From Streptomyces kurssanovii (GTDB lineage Bacteria > Actinomycetota > Actinomycetes > Streptomycetales > Streptomycetaceae): 64,000 nucleotides of DNA. The notes under the pieces were generated by a model. It was not told where the DNA came from, ran no database searches, and saw nothing but the letters and a program-made list of their open reading frames with translations. Location of the stretch: contig NZ_BMTN01000005.1 in assembly GCF_014649695.1 (NCBI RefSeq), positions 1-64,000 on the forward strand. Reading direction: 5' to 3'. How positions within the stretch are numbered: the stretch's first letter is position 1; every line of letters begins with the position of its first letter. The position numbers and the translations under genes are program-made. Of the stretch, positions 1 to 8,381 are shown piece by piece.

Positions 1-27
1 CTTCAAGACCAGAACCAGGTCTTGAAG
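1..27. terminator. inverted repeat, probable terminator
   Basis: A perfect 10-bp inverted repeat (CTTCAAGACC, 7-nt loop, GGTCTTGAAG) lies downstream of the mutarotase stop codon. It could terminate that minus-strand gene or a gene outside the window. No oligo-T tail is visible. Confidence 0.45.
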
Positions 28-108
28 GCCGACGTCACGCACGACCCCGGATTAACCAACAGCGTCCCCGATGCGGAGGGCCGGGGCACGGTGCTGTGGG
101 CGTCCCGC

Positions 109-1284
109 TCAGAGCGTGCCGAAGGAGTGCACGGTCGAGGACCGGTAGGTCCGTCCCGGGCGGAGCACGGTGGTGGGGAACGAGGGCCGGTTGGGCGAGT
201 CGGGGAAGTGCTGGGTCTCCAGGCAGAACCCGTCGCCCTGCCGGTACACCCGGCCCGAGGTGCCCTTCAGGGTGCCGTCGAGGAAGTTGCCGCTGTAGAA
301 CTGCAGGCCCGGTTCCGTGGTGGCGATGGTCATGACCCGCCCCGACGTGGGCTCGGTGACCGTGACGGCCCTCTGCGGCCGCTCGGTGATCCCCTTGTCG
401 AGCACGAAGTTGTGGTCGTACCCCTGCCCCAGGAGGATCTGCTCGTGCCCTTGGCGGAGGTCCTCGCCGATGGGCTTGCCCAGCCGGAAGTCGAAGGGGG
501 TCCGGGCGACGCGGGCCAGGGCGCCCGTCGGAATGAGGGTGGCGTCCACCGGCGTGTAGCGGGAGGCGTCGATACGCAGCCGGTGGTCGTGGACGGTGCC
601 GCTTCCCTCGCCCGCGAGGTTGAAGTACGTGTGGTTGGTGAGGTTCACGACGGTGGCGCGGTCCGTCGTCGCCTCGTAGTCGACCCGGAACTCCCCCCGC
701 GCGGTGAGGGTGTAGTCGACCCGGACGGTGAGGGTGCCGGGGTACCCCATCTCGCCGTCGGGGCTGACGCGCCGCAGGGTGAGGCCGGTGTCGGCGCCCC
801 GCCGGAACGGTTCGACGGCCCAGACCCGCTTGTCGAAGCCCTGGTCCCCGCCGTGCAGGCTGTTGGGGCCGTCGTTCACCGGGAGCCGGTAGGTGGTCCC
901 GTCCAGGGTGAACGTGCCGCCAGCGACGCGGTTGCCGTAACGGCCGATCACCGCACCGAAGTACGGGCTCTTCGCCACGTAGTCGTCCAGGTTGTCGAAG
1001 CCGAGGGACACGTTCGCCCACCTTCCCCGGCGGTCGGGCACCTCCAGCCCCTGGACGATGCCGCCGTAGGACAGGACGCGCAGCCGGATGCCGTCGTTCT
1101 CCAGCGTCCACAGGTCGACGCCGGTGCCGTCGGCCAGGGACCCGAACCGCTGCCGGACCGGGCCGCGGGTGCCGCTGGTCCCCCGCGGAGCCGTCGTCGC
1201 GCCGGCGGCCGCGGCAGGGGTCGTCACCGCTGTCGCCGCGGCTGCCGCCGCCGCTGTCAGCACGGCGCGTCTGCTGGTCGTCAT
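109..1284 (-). CDS. exported aldose 1-epimerase (galactose mutarotase)
   Basis: Interconverts the alpha and beta anomers of aldoses such as galactose or arabinose. The protein is 391 aa. It opens with a twin-arginine-like leader (MTTSRRAVLTAAAAAAA) and an Ala-rich stretch, so it is probably Tat-exported. The galactose mutarotase fold follows, with the landmarks NRVAGGTF, LHGG, NLTNHTYFNL (catalytic His region), GYDHNF and ETQHFPDSPN carrying the catalytic Glu. The ATG at 1284 was chosen because the leader begins there; the 57 in-frame codons upstream have no family similarity. It lies 178 bp downstream of the GH51 gene on the same strand, with a strong hairpin between them. A role in arabinoside or galactoside use outside the cell is inference from that neighbour. 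Confidence 0.9.
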   Translation of the reverse strand: MTTSRRAVLTAAAAAAATAVTTPAAAAGATTAPRGTSGTRGPVRQRFGSLADGTGVDLWTLENDGIRLRVLSYGGIVQGLEVPDRRGRWANVSLGFDNLDDYVAKSPYFGAVIGRYGNRVAGGTFTLDGTTYRLPVNDGPNSLHGGDQGFDKRVWAVEPFRRGADTGLTLRRVSPDGEMGYPGTLTVRVDYTLTARGEFRVDYEATTDRATVVNLTNHTYFNLAGEGSGTVHDHRLRIDASRYTPVDATLIPTGALARVARTPFDFRLGKPIGEDLRQGHEQILLGQGYDHNFVLDKGITERPQRAVTVTEPTSGRVMTIATTEPGLQFYSGNFLDGTLKGTSGRVYRQGDGFCLETQHFPDSPNRPSFPTTVLRPGRTYRSSTVHSFGTL

Positions 1285-1420
1285 GGTCGTCTCGCTCTCG
1301 TGGTAGGCCGCACGACGGCGGCTCGTTCGGTATGTCGGTCTTCGTTCGGACCGGTCGGCGCGGAAACGGTGGACGTGCTCGCGCACCCGTGTCAGCCGCG
1401 GGCCGGGAGGGTGAGGGGGC

Positions 1421-1455
1421 GTGCGGGGTGCGCGCGCCGGGCGCGCACCCCGCAC
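1421..1455. terminator. 15-bp-stem hairpin after the GH51 gene
   Basis: The arms GTGCGGGGTGCGCGC (1421-1435) and 1441-1455 are exact reverse complements around a 5-nt loop. The hairpin starts just past the GH51 stop codon and probably ends that transcript, separating it from the mutarotase gene. Confidence 0.75.
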
Positions 1456-1462
1456 GCGTTCC

Positions 1463-3940
1463 TCACTCGGTCCTGATCCTCATGAAGGTCACGGAATGGG
1501 CCGGGAAGGTGTACGAGAAGGTGCTGCCGACTCCCTCGAAGGTCGAGGACCGCGGCTGGACCGGCCGCTCGTCGGCCGTGTTCTGCGCGGCCGGGTCGGC
1601 CGCCAGGGTGGTGACCCGGGCGGTCGGCGCCACCTCGGTCCCCGCTCCGAGGTCGATCGCCGTCCGGGCCGGTGTGGCCTGCGCGTTGACGACCTTGACG
1701 ATGAGGTCGCCGGTGGTCGCGTCACGGGTGACGACCTGACGGAAGGGCTCGGCGACCTTGTCGTCGGTGAACCCGCCCCACTTCTGTCCGTCGACGTACA
1801 GCGCCACCTGCCGTCCGCGCACCTCGACATGAAGGTCGTAGGTGCGGCCGGTCTCGATGGTCGTGGCGTTCTCCGTCATGGTCTGTCTGGCCCCACCGGC
1901 GGTCTTCTCGACAGCGGAGCGGGTGTTGTTCCAGCCGCCCAGGTTCCACCAGTAGTAGTTGCCGGTGTCCTTGACGCCGAAGGCGACGAGGAAGCCCTCC
2001 CTGCCGGACTTCTTGGTGGCCTTCACCCTGAGGTCGTAGTTCTGCCAGGCCGTGTCGCCGGCGGTCACGAGGGTGTTCTCCGCCGCCTCGTCGCTCTGGA
2101 CGTACGCGCCGTCCTGGACGGCCCAGGACCCGGTGCCGGTGGCCTTCGTCCACCGGCCGTCACCGGCCGAGAAGTCGTCGGACAGCAGGGGCGTGCCGTC
2201 GGAGCCGGTGACCCTGACGTCGTCGTACGCGGCGCTGGTCGCCCACGTCGACAGGCCGACGGCGCCGGCGATGGGCCCCGAGGTGGTCGGTGTGGCGGAC
2301 GCTATGGAGGGGACGACCTCGTCACCCACGTTGGTCATGAAGAGCTTCTGCGTCTCGTAGTTGGCCGATCCCCAGGACCTCGCGTTGTCGAACCAGATCA
2401 TGTCCGGCTGCCACTGCACGTAGTCCTTGTTCGCCAGCAGCGGCGCGTACGAGGCGAGCTTCACGATGTCGGCGTTGCGTTCCAGGCCGGTCATGAAGGC
2501 CGCTTCCGCGAGGGCGTTGCCGAAGGTGTTGCCCTGGGAGGCGTACTCGCCGAGGAAGACCTCGGGGCCGCTCCGGTCGTAGCCGTCGTAGCGCTCGTTG
2601 TTCTCGAGGAACCACTGGGGGCTGTTGTAGTAGTGCTCGTCGACCATGTCCACACCGGACTCGCGGCTGTGCCGCCAGGCCTCGTCGAAGGTCGTCCCGG
2701 CGTCGTCGGGGCCGGAGTTGGCGATCACTGTGATGCCCGGGTGGGCGGCCTCGATCGCGGTGCGGAACTGCTGGAAGCGGGCGAAGAACTCCTTGGGCAG
2801 GTTCTCCTCGTTGCCCACGCCGATGTGGGTGAGGCGGAACGGCTCCGGGTGCCCCATTTCCGCGCGCAAGGCGCCCCACTCCGAGCTCACCGGCCCGTTG
2901 GCGAACTCGATGAGGTCCAGGGTGTCCTGGATGTGCCGGCGCAGCAGGGCGGGGTCGTCGGTGGCCCGGTTCTGACCGCACCCGGTGACCAGGGCGGGGA
3001 CGACGGGCAGCGGCATCGCGCCGATGTCCTCGGCGAACTGGAAGTACTCGTAATAACCGAGGCCGTAACTCTGGTTGTAGCCCCAGAAGTTGCTGTTGGT
3101 CGCCCGCTCCTCGACCGGGCCGATGGTGTCCTTCCACTGGTACGAGCGGCGGCGCTCCCAGCCGGACGCTTCGTCGTACCCCTCATGGCTGCCGGTGTTG
3201 ACCAGGCAGCCGCCGGGGAAGCGGAGGAAGCCCGGACGGAGGGCCTCGATCTTCTCCGCGAGGTCCTTGCGGAGGCCGTTCTCGCGGCCCTTGTAGGTGT
3301 CCCGGGGGAAGAGGGAGACCATGTCGAGCGCCGCCGGCCGTGCGGCGGCGACGGTGAGGCGGCCCGTGGTGGAGGTGCGGCGTGCGGTGAACGTCGCCGT
3401 GTACTTCGCCCAGCCGCCGCGCGCGACGACCCGGCGGCCTTCGGCGAGCTCGCCACCCGCGTCGTGCAGGGTGACGGTCAGCGGCGCCGCCCTGCCCGCC
3501 CGGGCCCAGACGGAGAAGTCGTACCGCTTCCCCTTCTCCACCGCGATGCCTGTGTTGTAGCCGGCGTTCGTGATCGAGGCGCCGCCGTCCATCGACAGGT
3601 AGGTGCGGTTGCGCTCGCCCAGGCGCCCGTCGTCCTCGGCGGCTCTCGCCTTGCCGGCGACGGTCCACGAGGTCAGTGGTGTGTACGCGGCGTTGTCCGC
3701 GGGCCGGTACTCGAAGGAGCGGTTCTGCACGAGCTCGGCGTAGAGCCCGCCGTCGGCGGCGCGGTTGATGTCCTCGTAGAAGACGCCGTACATCGTGTCG
3801 TCGATCTTCGCCCTGGTACCGGCGGCGTCGACGGAGATCGTGTAGGCCGCCGGTTCGGCCGCCGCGCCGGGTCCTGCGCCGAGAGTCCCGGCGAGCAGGG
3901 CTCCCAGGGTGAGCCCGAGCCGCCATCGTCTGCGTGCCAT
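1463..3940 (-). CDS. secreted GH51 alpha-L-arabinofuranosidase with inserted carbohydrate-binding domain
   Basis: Predicted to release terminal alpha-L-arabinofuranose from arabinoxylan or arabinan outside the cell. The protein is about 825 aa: Sec signal peptide (1-28), a carbohydrate-binding-like beta module (about 60-215), the GH51 barrel, a laminin-G/DUF1080-like beta module (about 540-700), and the C-terminal GH51 beta domain. The acid/base is E378 in GVGNEE, and the nucleophile is E465 in FLGEYAS. The ATG at 3940 is chosen over an in-frame GTG at 3946 because GAGGA lies 7 nt before it. It is longer than simple 500-aa GH51 enzymes, as expected for multidomain Streptomyces versions. A small inverted repeat overlaps the leader. 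A LacI-family C-terminal remnant about 0.9 kb away suggests that a local regulator was lost. Confidence 0.92.
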   Translation of the reverse strand: MARRRWRLGLTLGALLAGTLGAGPGAAAEPAAYTISVDAAGTRAKIDDTMYGVFYEDINRAADGGLYAELVQNRSFEYRPADNAAYTPLTSWTVAGKARAAEDDGRLGERNRTYLSMDGGASITNAGYNTGIAVEKGKRYDFSVWARAGRAAPLTVTLHDAGGELAEGRRVVARGGWAKYTATFTARRTSTTGRLTVAAARPAALDMVSLFPRDTYKGRENGLRKDLAEKIEALRPGFLRFPGGCLVNTGSHEGYDEASGWERRRSYQWKDTIGPVEERATNSNFWGYNQSYGLGYYEYFQFAEDIGAMPLPVVPALVTGCGQNRATDDPALLRRHIQDTLDLIEFANGPVSSEWGALRAEMGHPEPFRLTHIGVGNEENLPKEFFARFQQFRTAIEAAHPGITVIANSGPDDAGTTFDEAWRHSRESGVDMVDEHYYNSPQWFLENNERYDGYDRSGPEVFLGEYASQGNTFGNALAEAAFMTGLERNADIVKLASYAPLLANKDYVQWQPDMIWFDNARSWGSANYETQKLFMTNVGDEVVPSIASATPTTSGPIAGAVGLSTWATSAAYDDVRVTGSDGTPLLSDDFSAGDGRWTKATGTGSWAVQDGAYVQSDEAAENTLVTAGDTAWQNYDLRVKATKKSGREGFLVAFGVKDTGNYYWWNLGGWNNTRSAVEKTAGGARQTMTENATTIETGRTYDLHVEVRGRQVALYVDGQKWGGFTDDKVAEPFRQVVTRDATTGDLIVKVVNAQATPARTAIDLGAGTEVAPTARVTTLAADPAAQNTADERPVQPRSSTFEGVGSTFSYTFPAHSVTFMRIRTE

Positions 3941-3950
3941 ACGCACATCC

Positions 3951-3964
3951 TCGAAATCGTTCGA
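3951..3964. promoter_or_regulatory. inverted repeat TCGAA-N4-TTCGA upstream of the GH51 gene
   Basis: A perfect 5+5 dyad with a CG-containing centre lies immediately upstream of the GH51 ribosome binding site. It has the size and half-site style of a LacI-family operator but is short, so this is only a candidate. Confidence 0.3.
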
Positions 3965-4224
3965 TATACCGGACAGTGCCCAGAACTTCGAACGGAACCC
4001 TAGGAACCGCGACAGTGGCCGTCAACGCTTTGCGCACAACCCGGCACGGTTGGTCGACCAGCGTTCGCCATGCCGAACGAATCGAGGCCGGAGCGTCGAC
4101 CCGTCGAACCGGGCGCGCTTTCGGCCGCGCACGCGGAACAGAGCTTGTCGCGCACCCGGCGGCGACCATAGGCTGACGGTCAGCGAGCGCTTTCTACGCA
4201 TGTTCGCTCGAGGAGTTCCTCTTC

Positions 4225-4800
4225 ATGACACGTCCCCGCGGCCCTCTGCGTGCCGCCGTCGTCGGCACCGGAGCCATCGCCCACGGCAGCCACCTCCCCG
4301 CCCTGGCCGACCACGCCGGTGAGGTGGAACTGGTCGCCGCCGTCGACGTGAACACCGCGTGGCTCGACGCCTTCCGCGCCGCCGCCGGGGACGGGGTCGA
4401 CGGATTCACCCGTCTCGACGAGATGCTCGCCACCACCCGCCCCGACCTGGTGCTGCTCGGCTCTCCACCCGCCTTCCACCGCGACCAGACCGTCGAGGCC
4501 CTGCGGACGGGCGCCTGGGTACTGTGCGCGAAGCCGCTGTGCCTGTCGCTCGCCGAGTACGACGCCATCGCGGCGGCCGAGGGCCCCGACGGCTCCCCCG
4601 GGCCCTACGCGTCCGTGATCTTCCAGCACTGCTACGGCTCCGGGGCCGCGCACGCCCGCGAACTGCTCACCACCGGACGGCTGGGCACGCCGCTCGTCGC
4701 GCACTGCCAGACGACCTGGTTCCGCGACAGCGCCTACTACGCCGTTCCCTGGCGGGGCCGCTGGGCCACGGAGGGCGGTGGGCCCGCCACGCCGGCCGAG
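4225..4800 (+). pseudogene. truncated Gfo/Idh/MocA-family oxidoreductase
   Basis: The ATG at 4225 has GAGGAG upstream and begins a normal Gfo/Idh/MocA protein. It has the Rossmann motif VVGTGAIAHG, the substrate-domain motif AKPLCLS (the usual EKP-like Lys region) and RWATEGGG. At about residue 190 the family sequence stops, just where GGGP(T)..HxxHxxD would be expected. What follows is unrelated sequence resembling a LacI regulator C-terminus, so half of the catalytic domain is missing. The frame stays open for another 140 codons through non-homologous DNA into the flavin reductase gene. I therefore call a deletion-truncated pseudogene, not a 337-aa protein. Confidence 0.75.
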
Positions 4801-4976
4801 TGCGGGCTGCCCGCCGACGACCTGCTGATCGCCACGGGCGACTACAGCAGGAATCCGACAGCCGTGGGACCGGATCAGCAAGGAGATGGTGCGGATGCTG
4901 CTCGCCCGGATCGGCGGGGAGGAACCGGCCGCGCTCATCCTGCCGACGGAAACTGGTACGCCGGGACTCCGCCTGA
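4801..4976 (+). pseudogene. C-terminal remnant of a LacI-family regulator, frameshifted
   Basis: Read in three successive frames, this stretch gives GLPADDLLIATGDYS, then RISKEMVRMLLARIGGEEPA, then LPTE, and finally LVRRDSA followed by TGA at 4974. This is the typical end of a LacI/GalR regulator: the effector-domain helix, the LPTxLVxRxSA tail and the stop. At least two frame changes are needed, and the DNA-binding half is absent. It is fused directly to the truncated oxidoreductase. Most likely it is what remains of a regulator once paired with the arabinofuranosidase or the oxidoreductase. Confidence 0.65.
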
Positions 4977-5120
4977 CCTGCCCGCCCCGCCTCCCCGGCG
5001 CCGACACACATCCCGCGTCGCCCGTGTCACGCGCGGCGGACCAGGGCAACCGGGAGTGAACGGGCGCGCGGCACGGCGCGCCGGTACGGGGCCTGATGGG
5101 TTGTCCGGGAGGGTTTCGCC

Positions 5121-5609
5121 ATGGTGGACGTCAACGGATTCACTGACCTGCTGGACCCTCCGGTGTACCTCGTCACGGCGGCCGCGGAGGGGCGGCGGGC
5201 CGGCTGCCTGGTCGGATTCGCCTCCCAGTCCTCACTGAACCCGGTGCGGTTCGTGGTGTGGCTGTCCAAGGTGAACCACACCTACCGCGTGGCGTGCCGG
5301 GCCACGTACCTGGGCGTGCATCTGCTCGGCCGCGAGCAGCACGGGCTGGCCCGGCTCTTCGGCGGCGAGAGCGGCGACCGCGTCGACAAGTTCGGACCTA
5401 TCCACTGGGAGCCGGGGGCGCACGGCGTTCCCGTACTGGTGGACGCCTGCGCCTGGTTCATCGGCAGGGTGGAGGAGCGGGCCGACTGGGGGGACCATGT
5501 GGGGTTCTGTCTCACCCCCGTGGACAGTTCAGCGGAACGGCTGCCCCGGGGCGAGGTGTTGCGCCTGAGCGATGTCATCGATCTGAGCCCCGGGCACCCG
5601 GCGCCCTGA
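5121..5609 (+). CDS. flavin reductase-like, FMN-binding domain protein
   Basis: A 162-aa protein with the DIM6/NTAB flavin reductase-like split-barrel fold. Landmarks are the N-terminal PPVYLVTAA, GFASQSSLNPVRFVVWLSK (FMN phosphate-binding region) and the HLLGREQHGLARLFGG segment. Such proteins bind FMN and either reduce it for a partner monooxygenase or act on other small substrates. No partner monooxygenase is adjacent, so the substrate is unknown. The ATG has GGGAGGG about 7 nt upstream. It follows the decayed oxidoreductase/LacI remnant on the same strand. Confidence 0.8.
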   Translation: MVDVNGFTDLLDPPVYLVTAAAEGRRAGCLVGFASQSSLNPVRFVVWLSKVNHTYRVACRATYLGVHLLGREQHGLARLFGGESGDRVDKFGPIHWEPGAHGVPVLVDACAWFIGRVEERADWGDHVGFCLTPVDSSAERLPRGEVLRLSDVIDLSPGHPAP

Positions 5610-5648
5610 TCACGGAGGCACCGCCCGGCCACCGGGGCGCCGCCGGCG

Positions 5649-6512
5649 TCACGGCACGGTGCTGTGCGGGAGCGCCCCGTCGGCCTGCGTCGGAACGAAG
5701 GGCCGGACGAAGTCCGGGTCCGGGCCGACCGCGCCGTAGCTGCTCTCGGGGAACTCGGTCCACACCCCGGGCAGTCCGCTCAGCGGCTCCGACACCACAA
5801 GGCGGGTGTCCTCGGAGAGCCCTCTCAGGAACTTCATGTCGGGGTGCAGCGCGCGCAGGGTCTCGACCTCTCCGCTGTAGTACAGGGAGCGTGAGCGGTG
5901 CTCGCTGGAGTAGCGGAAGGCCCACAGCCGCTCCCCGTCGGCCACGGCGACGGTCATCTGGAGCGGGAAGTCCACGCCGTGCCGGCGGCCCAGCGACTCC
6001 ACATGGCCCGCCATACGGGCGACGGCCGTCGGCGGGTCCTGGTCCAGACCGAAGGTGAGCGCCAGGAAGAACATCACCTCCGAGTCCGTCGAGCCCTCGA
6101 TGTCGGCGAACAGCGACGGGTCGATGACCATGCAGAGGTCCCTGCGCAAGCGGTGGAAGTCGGCGATGGCGCCGTTGTGCATCCACAGCCACCGCCCGTG
6201 CCGGAACGGATGGCAGTTCGTCTGCTGGATGGCCGAGCCGGTCGACGCCCGGATGTGGGCGAAGAAGAGGCGGGAGCGGATGTGCGCCGAGATCTCCCGC
6301 AGATTGCGGTTGTTCCACGCGGGTCCGGTGTCCCGGATCACCGCCGGAGTGCCGCCCTCGGGCGTGTACCAGCCGATGCCGAACCCGTCACCGTTGGTGG
6401 TCTCGACGCCCATCCGGGAGTGCAGGCTCTGGTCGATCAGGGAGTGTGCGGGGCGGTAGAGCAGCGAGTCGAGGAGGACCGGCGTTCCCGTATAGGCCAC
6501 CCATCGGCACAT
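5649..6512 (-). CDS. class II glutamine amidotransferase (EgtC-like)
   Basis: A 287-aa Ntn-hydrolase-fold protein. The chain starts MCRWVAYTG, placing Cys2 as the N-terminal nucleophile after Met removal. That fixes the start at 6512, supported by GGGAGAGGG upstream. Other family motifs are NGDGFGIGWY, FAHIRASTG, NCHPFRHGRW, MHNGAI and STDSE. The fold hydrolyses gamma-glutamyl amides. EgtC in ergothioneine synthesis is the best-known actinobacterial relative, but no other egt gene is visible here, so this is a paralogue of unknown substrate. Confidence 0.85.
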   Translation of the reverse strand: MCRWVAYTGTPVLLDSLLYRPAHSLIDQSLHSRMGVETTNGDGFGIGWYTPEGGTPAVIRDTGPAWNNRNLREISAHIRSRLFFAHIRASTGSAIQQTNCHPFRHGRWLWMHNGAIADFHRLRRDLCMVIDPSLFADIEGSTDSEVMFFLALTFGLDQDPPTAVARMAGHVESLGRRHGVDFPLQMTVAVADGERLWAFRYSSEHRSRSLYYSGEVETLRALHPDMKFLRGLSEDTRLVVSEPLSGLPGVWTEFPESSYGAVGPDPDFVRPFVPTQADGALPHSTVP

Positions 6513-6744
6513 ATGAACCCTCTCCCCTGCTCGAGGCGCGCGGGCTTTTCCATCATCACGCGCCGTTTCCCTTGATCGCCACGTGGGACGGCGGGGGCCC
6601 GGCGCCGGAAGCGTGAACACCGTGCCTCGGGGCACCCGGGGGGCGTCGCGCACGGCGCCCCCCGCCCTTGAGACCGACCCGCAGCCTTGAGATCGACCCG
6701 CAACCGCTGGGATCGGCACGGATCTCTGCCTCCTTGCCGTCGGC

Positions 6745-7533
6745 TCAGGCGCGCTTGATCCAGTCCGCGTCCAGGCGGTCGGCCAGGCCGGCGGCGGCGA
6801 ACGCGGCTTCCAACTCGTCGCGCCCCTCCGTGAAGTGGGCCCAGCTGTCGTGGTGGACGGGGACGACGCGGCGTGCGCCGAGAATCTCGGTCGCCTGCGC
6901 GGCCTGGGCGCTGTCCAGGACGAGCAGCCCGCCGTCGAAGAGCACGGGGAAGCGAGGGGCTCCGGCGAAGAGGACGGCGGTGTCCATCGGGGCGAAGCGC
7001 GCGGCTGTCTCCTTGACCGCGTCCAGCGAGGCGTTGTCGCCGCTGACGTAGACGGTGGGCAGGCCCTCTCCGGTCAGCACGAAGCCGACGACCTGGCCGG
7101 TTATCGGCTCGACCTCCTCGCGCGGCCCGGGGCCGTGCACGGCGGGGACGCCGGTGACGGTGATCGTGCCGCCGTCGGGGCGGTTCAGCTCGACGGACTC
7201 CCAGTCGGCCAGGCCCTTGGCCGTTTCCCCGAGACGCTCTCCAGCGCCGGGGGTGGTGAGGGTGAGGGGGACGTCGGCGAGCAGGGCCCGGCCGGAAGTG
7301 TCGAGGTTGTCGGCGTGCTCGTCGTGCGAGAGCAGGACCACGTCGATGGGGCCGAGGTCGGCGGGGACGGTGGCCGAGGGGGCGGTCTTGGTCAGGCCGT
7401 GCGAGGGGTAGTCGCCCGGGCCGTCGAAGGTCGGGTCGGTCAGGAAACGCAGGCCGCCGTACTCGAAGAGGGCGGTCGGGCCGCCGAGAACACGCACCGG
7501 GAACTGGTCGGTCGTTCCGGAGAAAGCAGACAC
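6745..7533 (-). CDS. MBL-fold metal-dependent hydrolase (UlaG/UPF0173-like)
   Basis: A 262-aa metallo-beta-lactamase-fold protein. It shows FLTDPTFDGPG, the metal-binding variant SHDEHADNLD, a conserved internal His (AVHGPGP), VSGDNAS with the bridging Asp, and a late PVHHDSW histidine. The GTG start at 7533 has GAGGTG 7 nt upstream; the longer in-frame GTG at 7548 overlaps that site. It is transcribed divergently from the CGNR regulator across a region with three copies of a CTCACGG motif, which suggests control by that regulator. The substrate is unknown. Confidence 0.82.
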   Translation of the reverse strand: MSAFSGTTDQFPVRVLGGPTALFEYGGLRFLTDPTFDGPGDYPSHGLTKTAPSATVPADLGPIDVVLLSHDEHADNLDTSGRALLADVPLTLTTPGAGERLGETAKGLADWESVELNRPDGGTITVTGVPAVHGPGPREEVEPITGQVVGFVLTGEGLPTVYVSGDNASLDAVKETAARFAPMDTAVLFAGAPRFPVLFDGGLLVLDSAQAAQATEILGARRVVPVHHDSWAHFTEGRDELEAAFAAAGLADRLDADWIKRA

Positions 7534-7543
7534 GGGGAAACAC

Positions 7544-7595
7544 CTCACGGATGGATGCGGATTAACCGTGAGATGACGTTAGCCGCTTCTCACGG
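7544..7595. promoter_or_regulatory. three alternating CTCACGG/CCGTGAG half-sites in divergent promoter region
   Basis: CTCACGG (7544-7550), CCGTGAG (7566-7572) and CTCACGG (7589-7595) alternate in orientation. The last pair forms a perfect 8-bp inverted repeat CCGTGAGA-N14-TCTCACGG (7566-7595). The region lies between the MBL hydrolase and the CGNR regulator, so it is a candidate shared operator. Confidence 0.5.
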
Positions 7596-8222
7596 ATGAG
7601 CGCAAGCCGTACCATGAGGAACATGAGGGAGTCCGAGATCGCAGAAACCGTTGTGCCGCCCGCACAGGGCGAGGAAGAGCACCTTTCCCTTGCCCTCGCC
7701 AACAGCGCGATGGCGCTGCCCGGCGGGCACACGATCGATCTCCTGGGGACTCCCGCGCAGGCGAACCATTGGCTGACGGCACATGGCCTTGCCCCCGTCG
7801 AGGTCGGCATGCGGGAGATGTGCGCGACGCAGGTGCGCTCCCTGCGCGAACAGATCAGGTCGCTGTTCGCCTCCCGCGCCGCCGGGCTTCCCGCCATCCC
7901 GGCCGCCGTCACCGCCGTCAATGACGCGATGACCCGCGTCCCCACCGCGCCGCTGCTGCAGTGGGACGACAAGAACGGCCCCTACCGAGCCACCCCTCAC
8001 CCCACCACCGCGATCGTCGACCACGCTCTGGCGACCCTCGCCGCGGACGCTGCCGACCTTCTCACCGGCCCTGACGCAGAACGCCTCACCGCCTGCGGCT
8101 CCTCCCCCTGCAACCGCTACCTGCTCCGCCACGGCCGCCGCCACTGGTGCTCCACCCGCTGCGGCGACCGCGCCCGCGCCGCCCGCGCCTACGCCCGCCG
8201 CACCCGGGCCCGGACGGAATGA
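7596..8222 (+). CDS. CGNR zinc-finger / ABATE-domain putative transcriptional regulator
   Basis: A protein of about 208 aa with the two-part layout of the CGNR family. The N-terminal ABATE (stress-induced regulator) domain includes LALANSAMALPGGHTIDLL. The C-terminal CGNR zinc finger reads CGSSPCNRYLLRHGRRHWCS with a following Arg-rich helix; its four Cys should bind zinc, with DNA contacts from the basic tail. The start is uncertain. The ATG at 7596 abuts the inverted repeat, while ATGs at 7614 and 7623 are better placed behind GAGGA-like sequence. The divergent neighbour is the MBL hydrolase, a likely target. Confidence 0.8.
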   Translation: MSASRTMRNMRESEIAETVVPPAQGEEEHLSLALANSAMALPGGHTIDLLGTPAQANHWLTAHGLAPVEVGMREMCATQVRSLREQIRSLFASRAAGLPAIPAAVTAVNDAMTRVPTAPLLQWDDKNGPYRATPHPTTAIVDHALATLAADAADLLTGPDAERLTACGSSPCNRYLLRHGRRHWCSTRCGDRARAARAYARRTRARTE

Positions 8223-8281
8223 CGCATCCCCCGGGTCCGATCCCGGGCCCGGACGCCTCGCGGCGTCCAAGGGCGTGGAAA

Positions 8282-8336
8282 GGCCCGGCCGCCCGCGGTC
8301 CCGTACGGGGGGACGGAGACCGCGGGCGCCCGGGCC
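8282..8336. terminator. two-part hairpin between convergent genes
   Basis: GCCCGCGGTC (8291-8300) pairs with GACCGCGGGC (8318-8327), and an outer GGCCCG/CGGGCC extends the stem. It sits between the CGNR gene and the convergent FG-GAP gene, and may terminate both. Confidence 0.6.
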
Positions 8337-8381
8337 GGTCAGGGGCGGGCCGATGGGGAGGGAGCGAAACGGCAGCCGGCG

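Noticed and set aside
1421-4003. 860-codon open frame on the plus strand
   Set aside because: It is antisense to the GH51 gene; its composition is that of a high-GC shadow frame and it shows no domain.
4225-5238. 337-aa full-length oxidoreductase reading
   Set aside because: Family similarity ends at about residue 190, and the rest overlaps LacI remnants and the flavin reductase gene.
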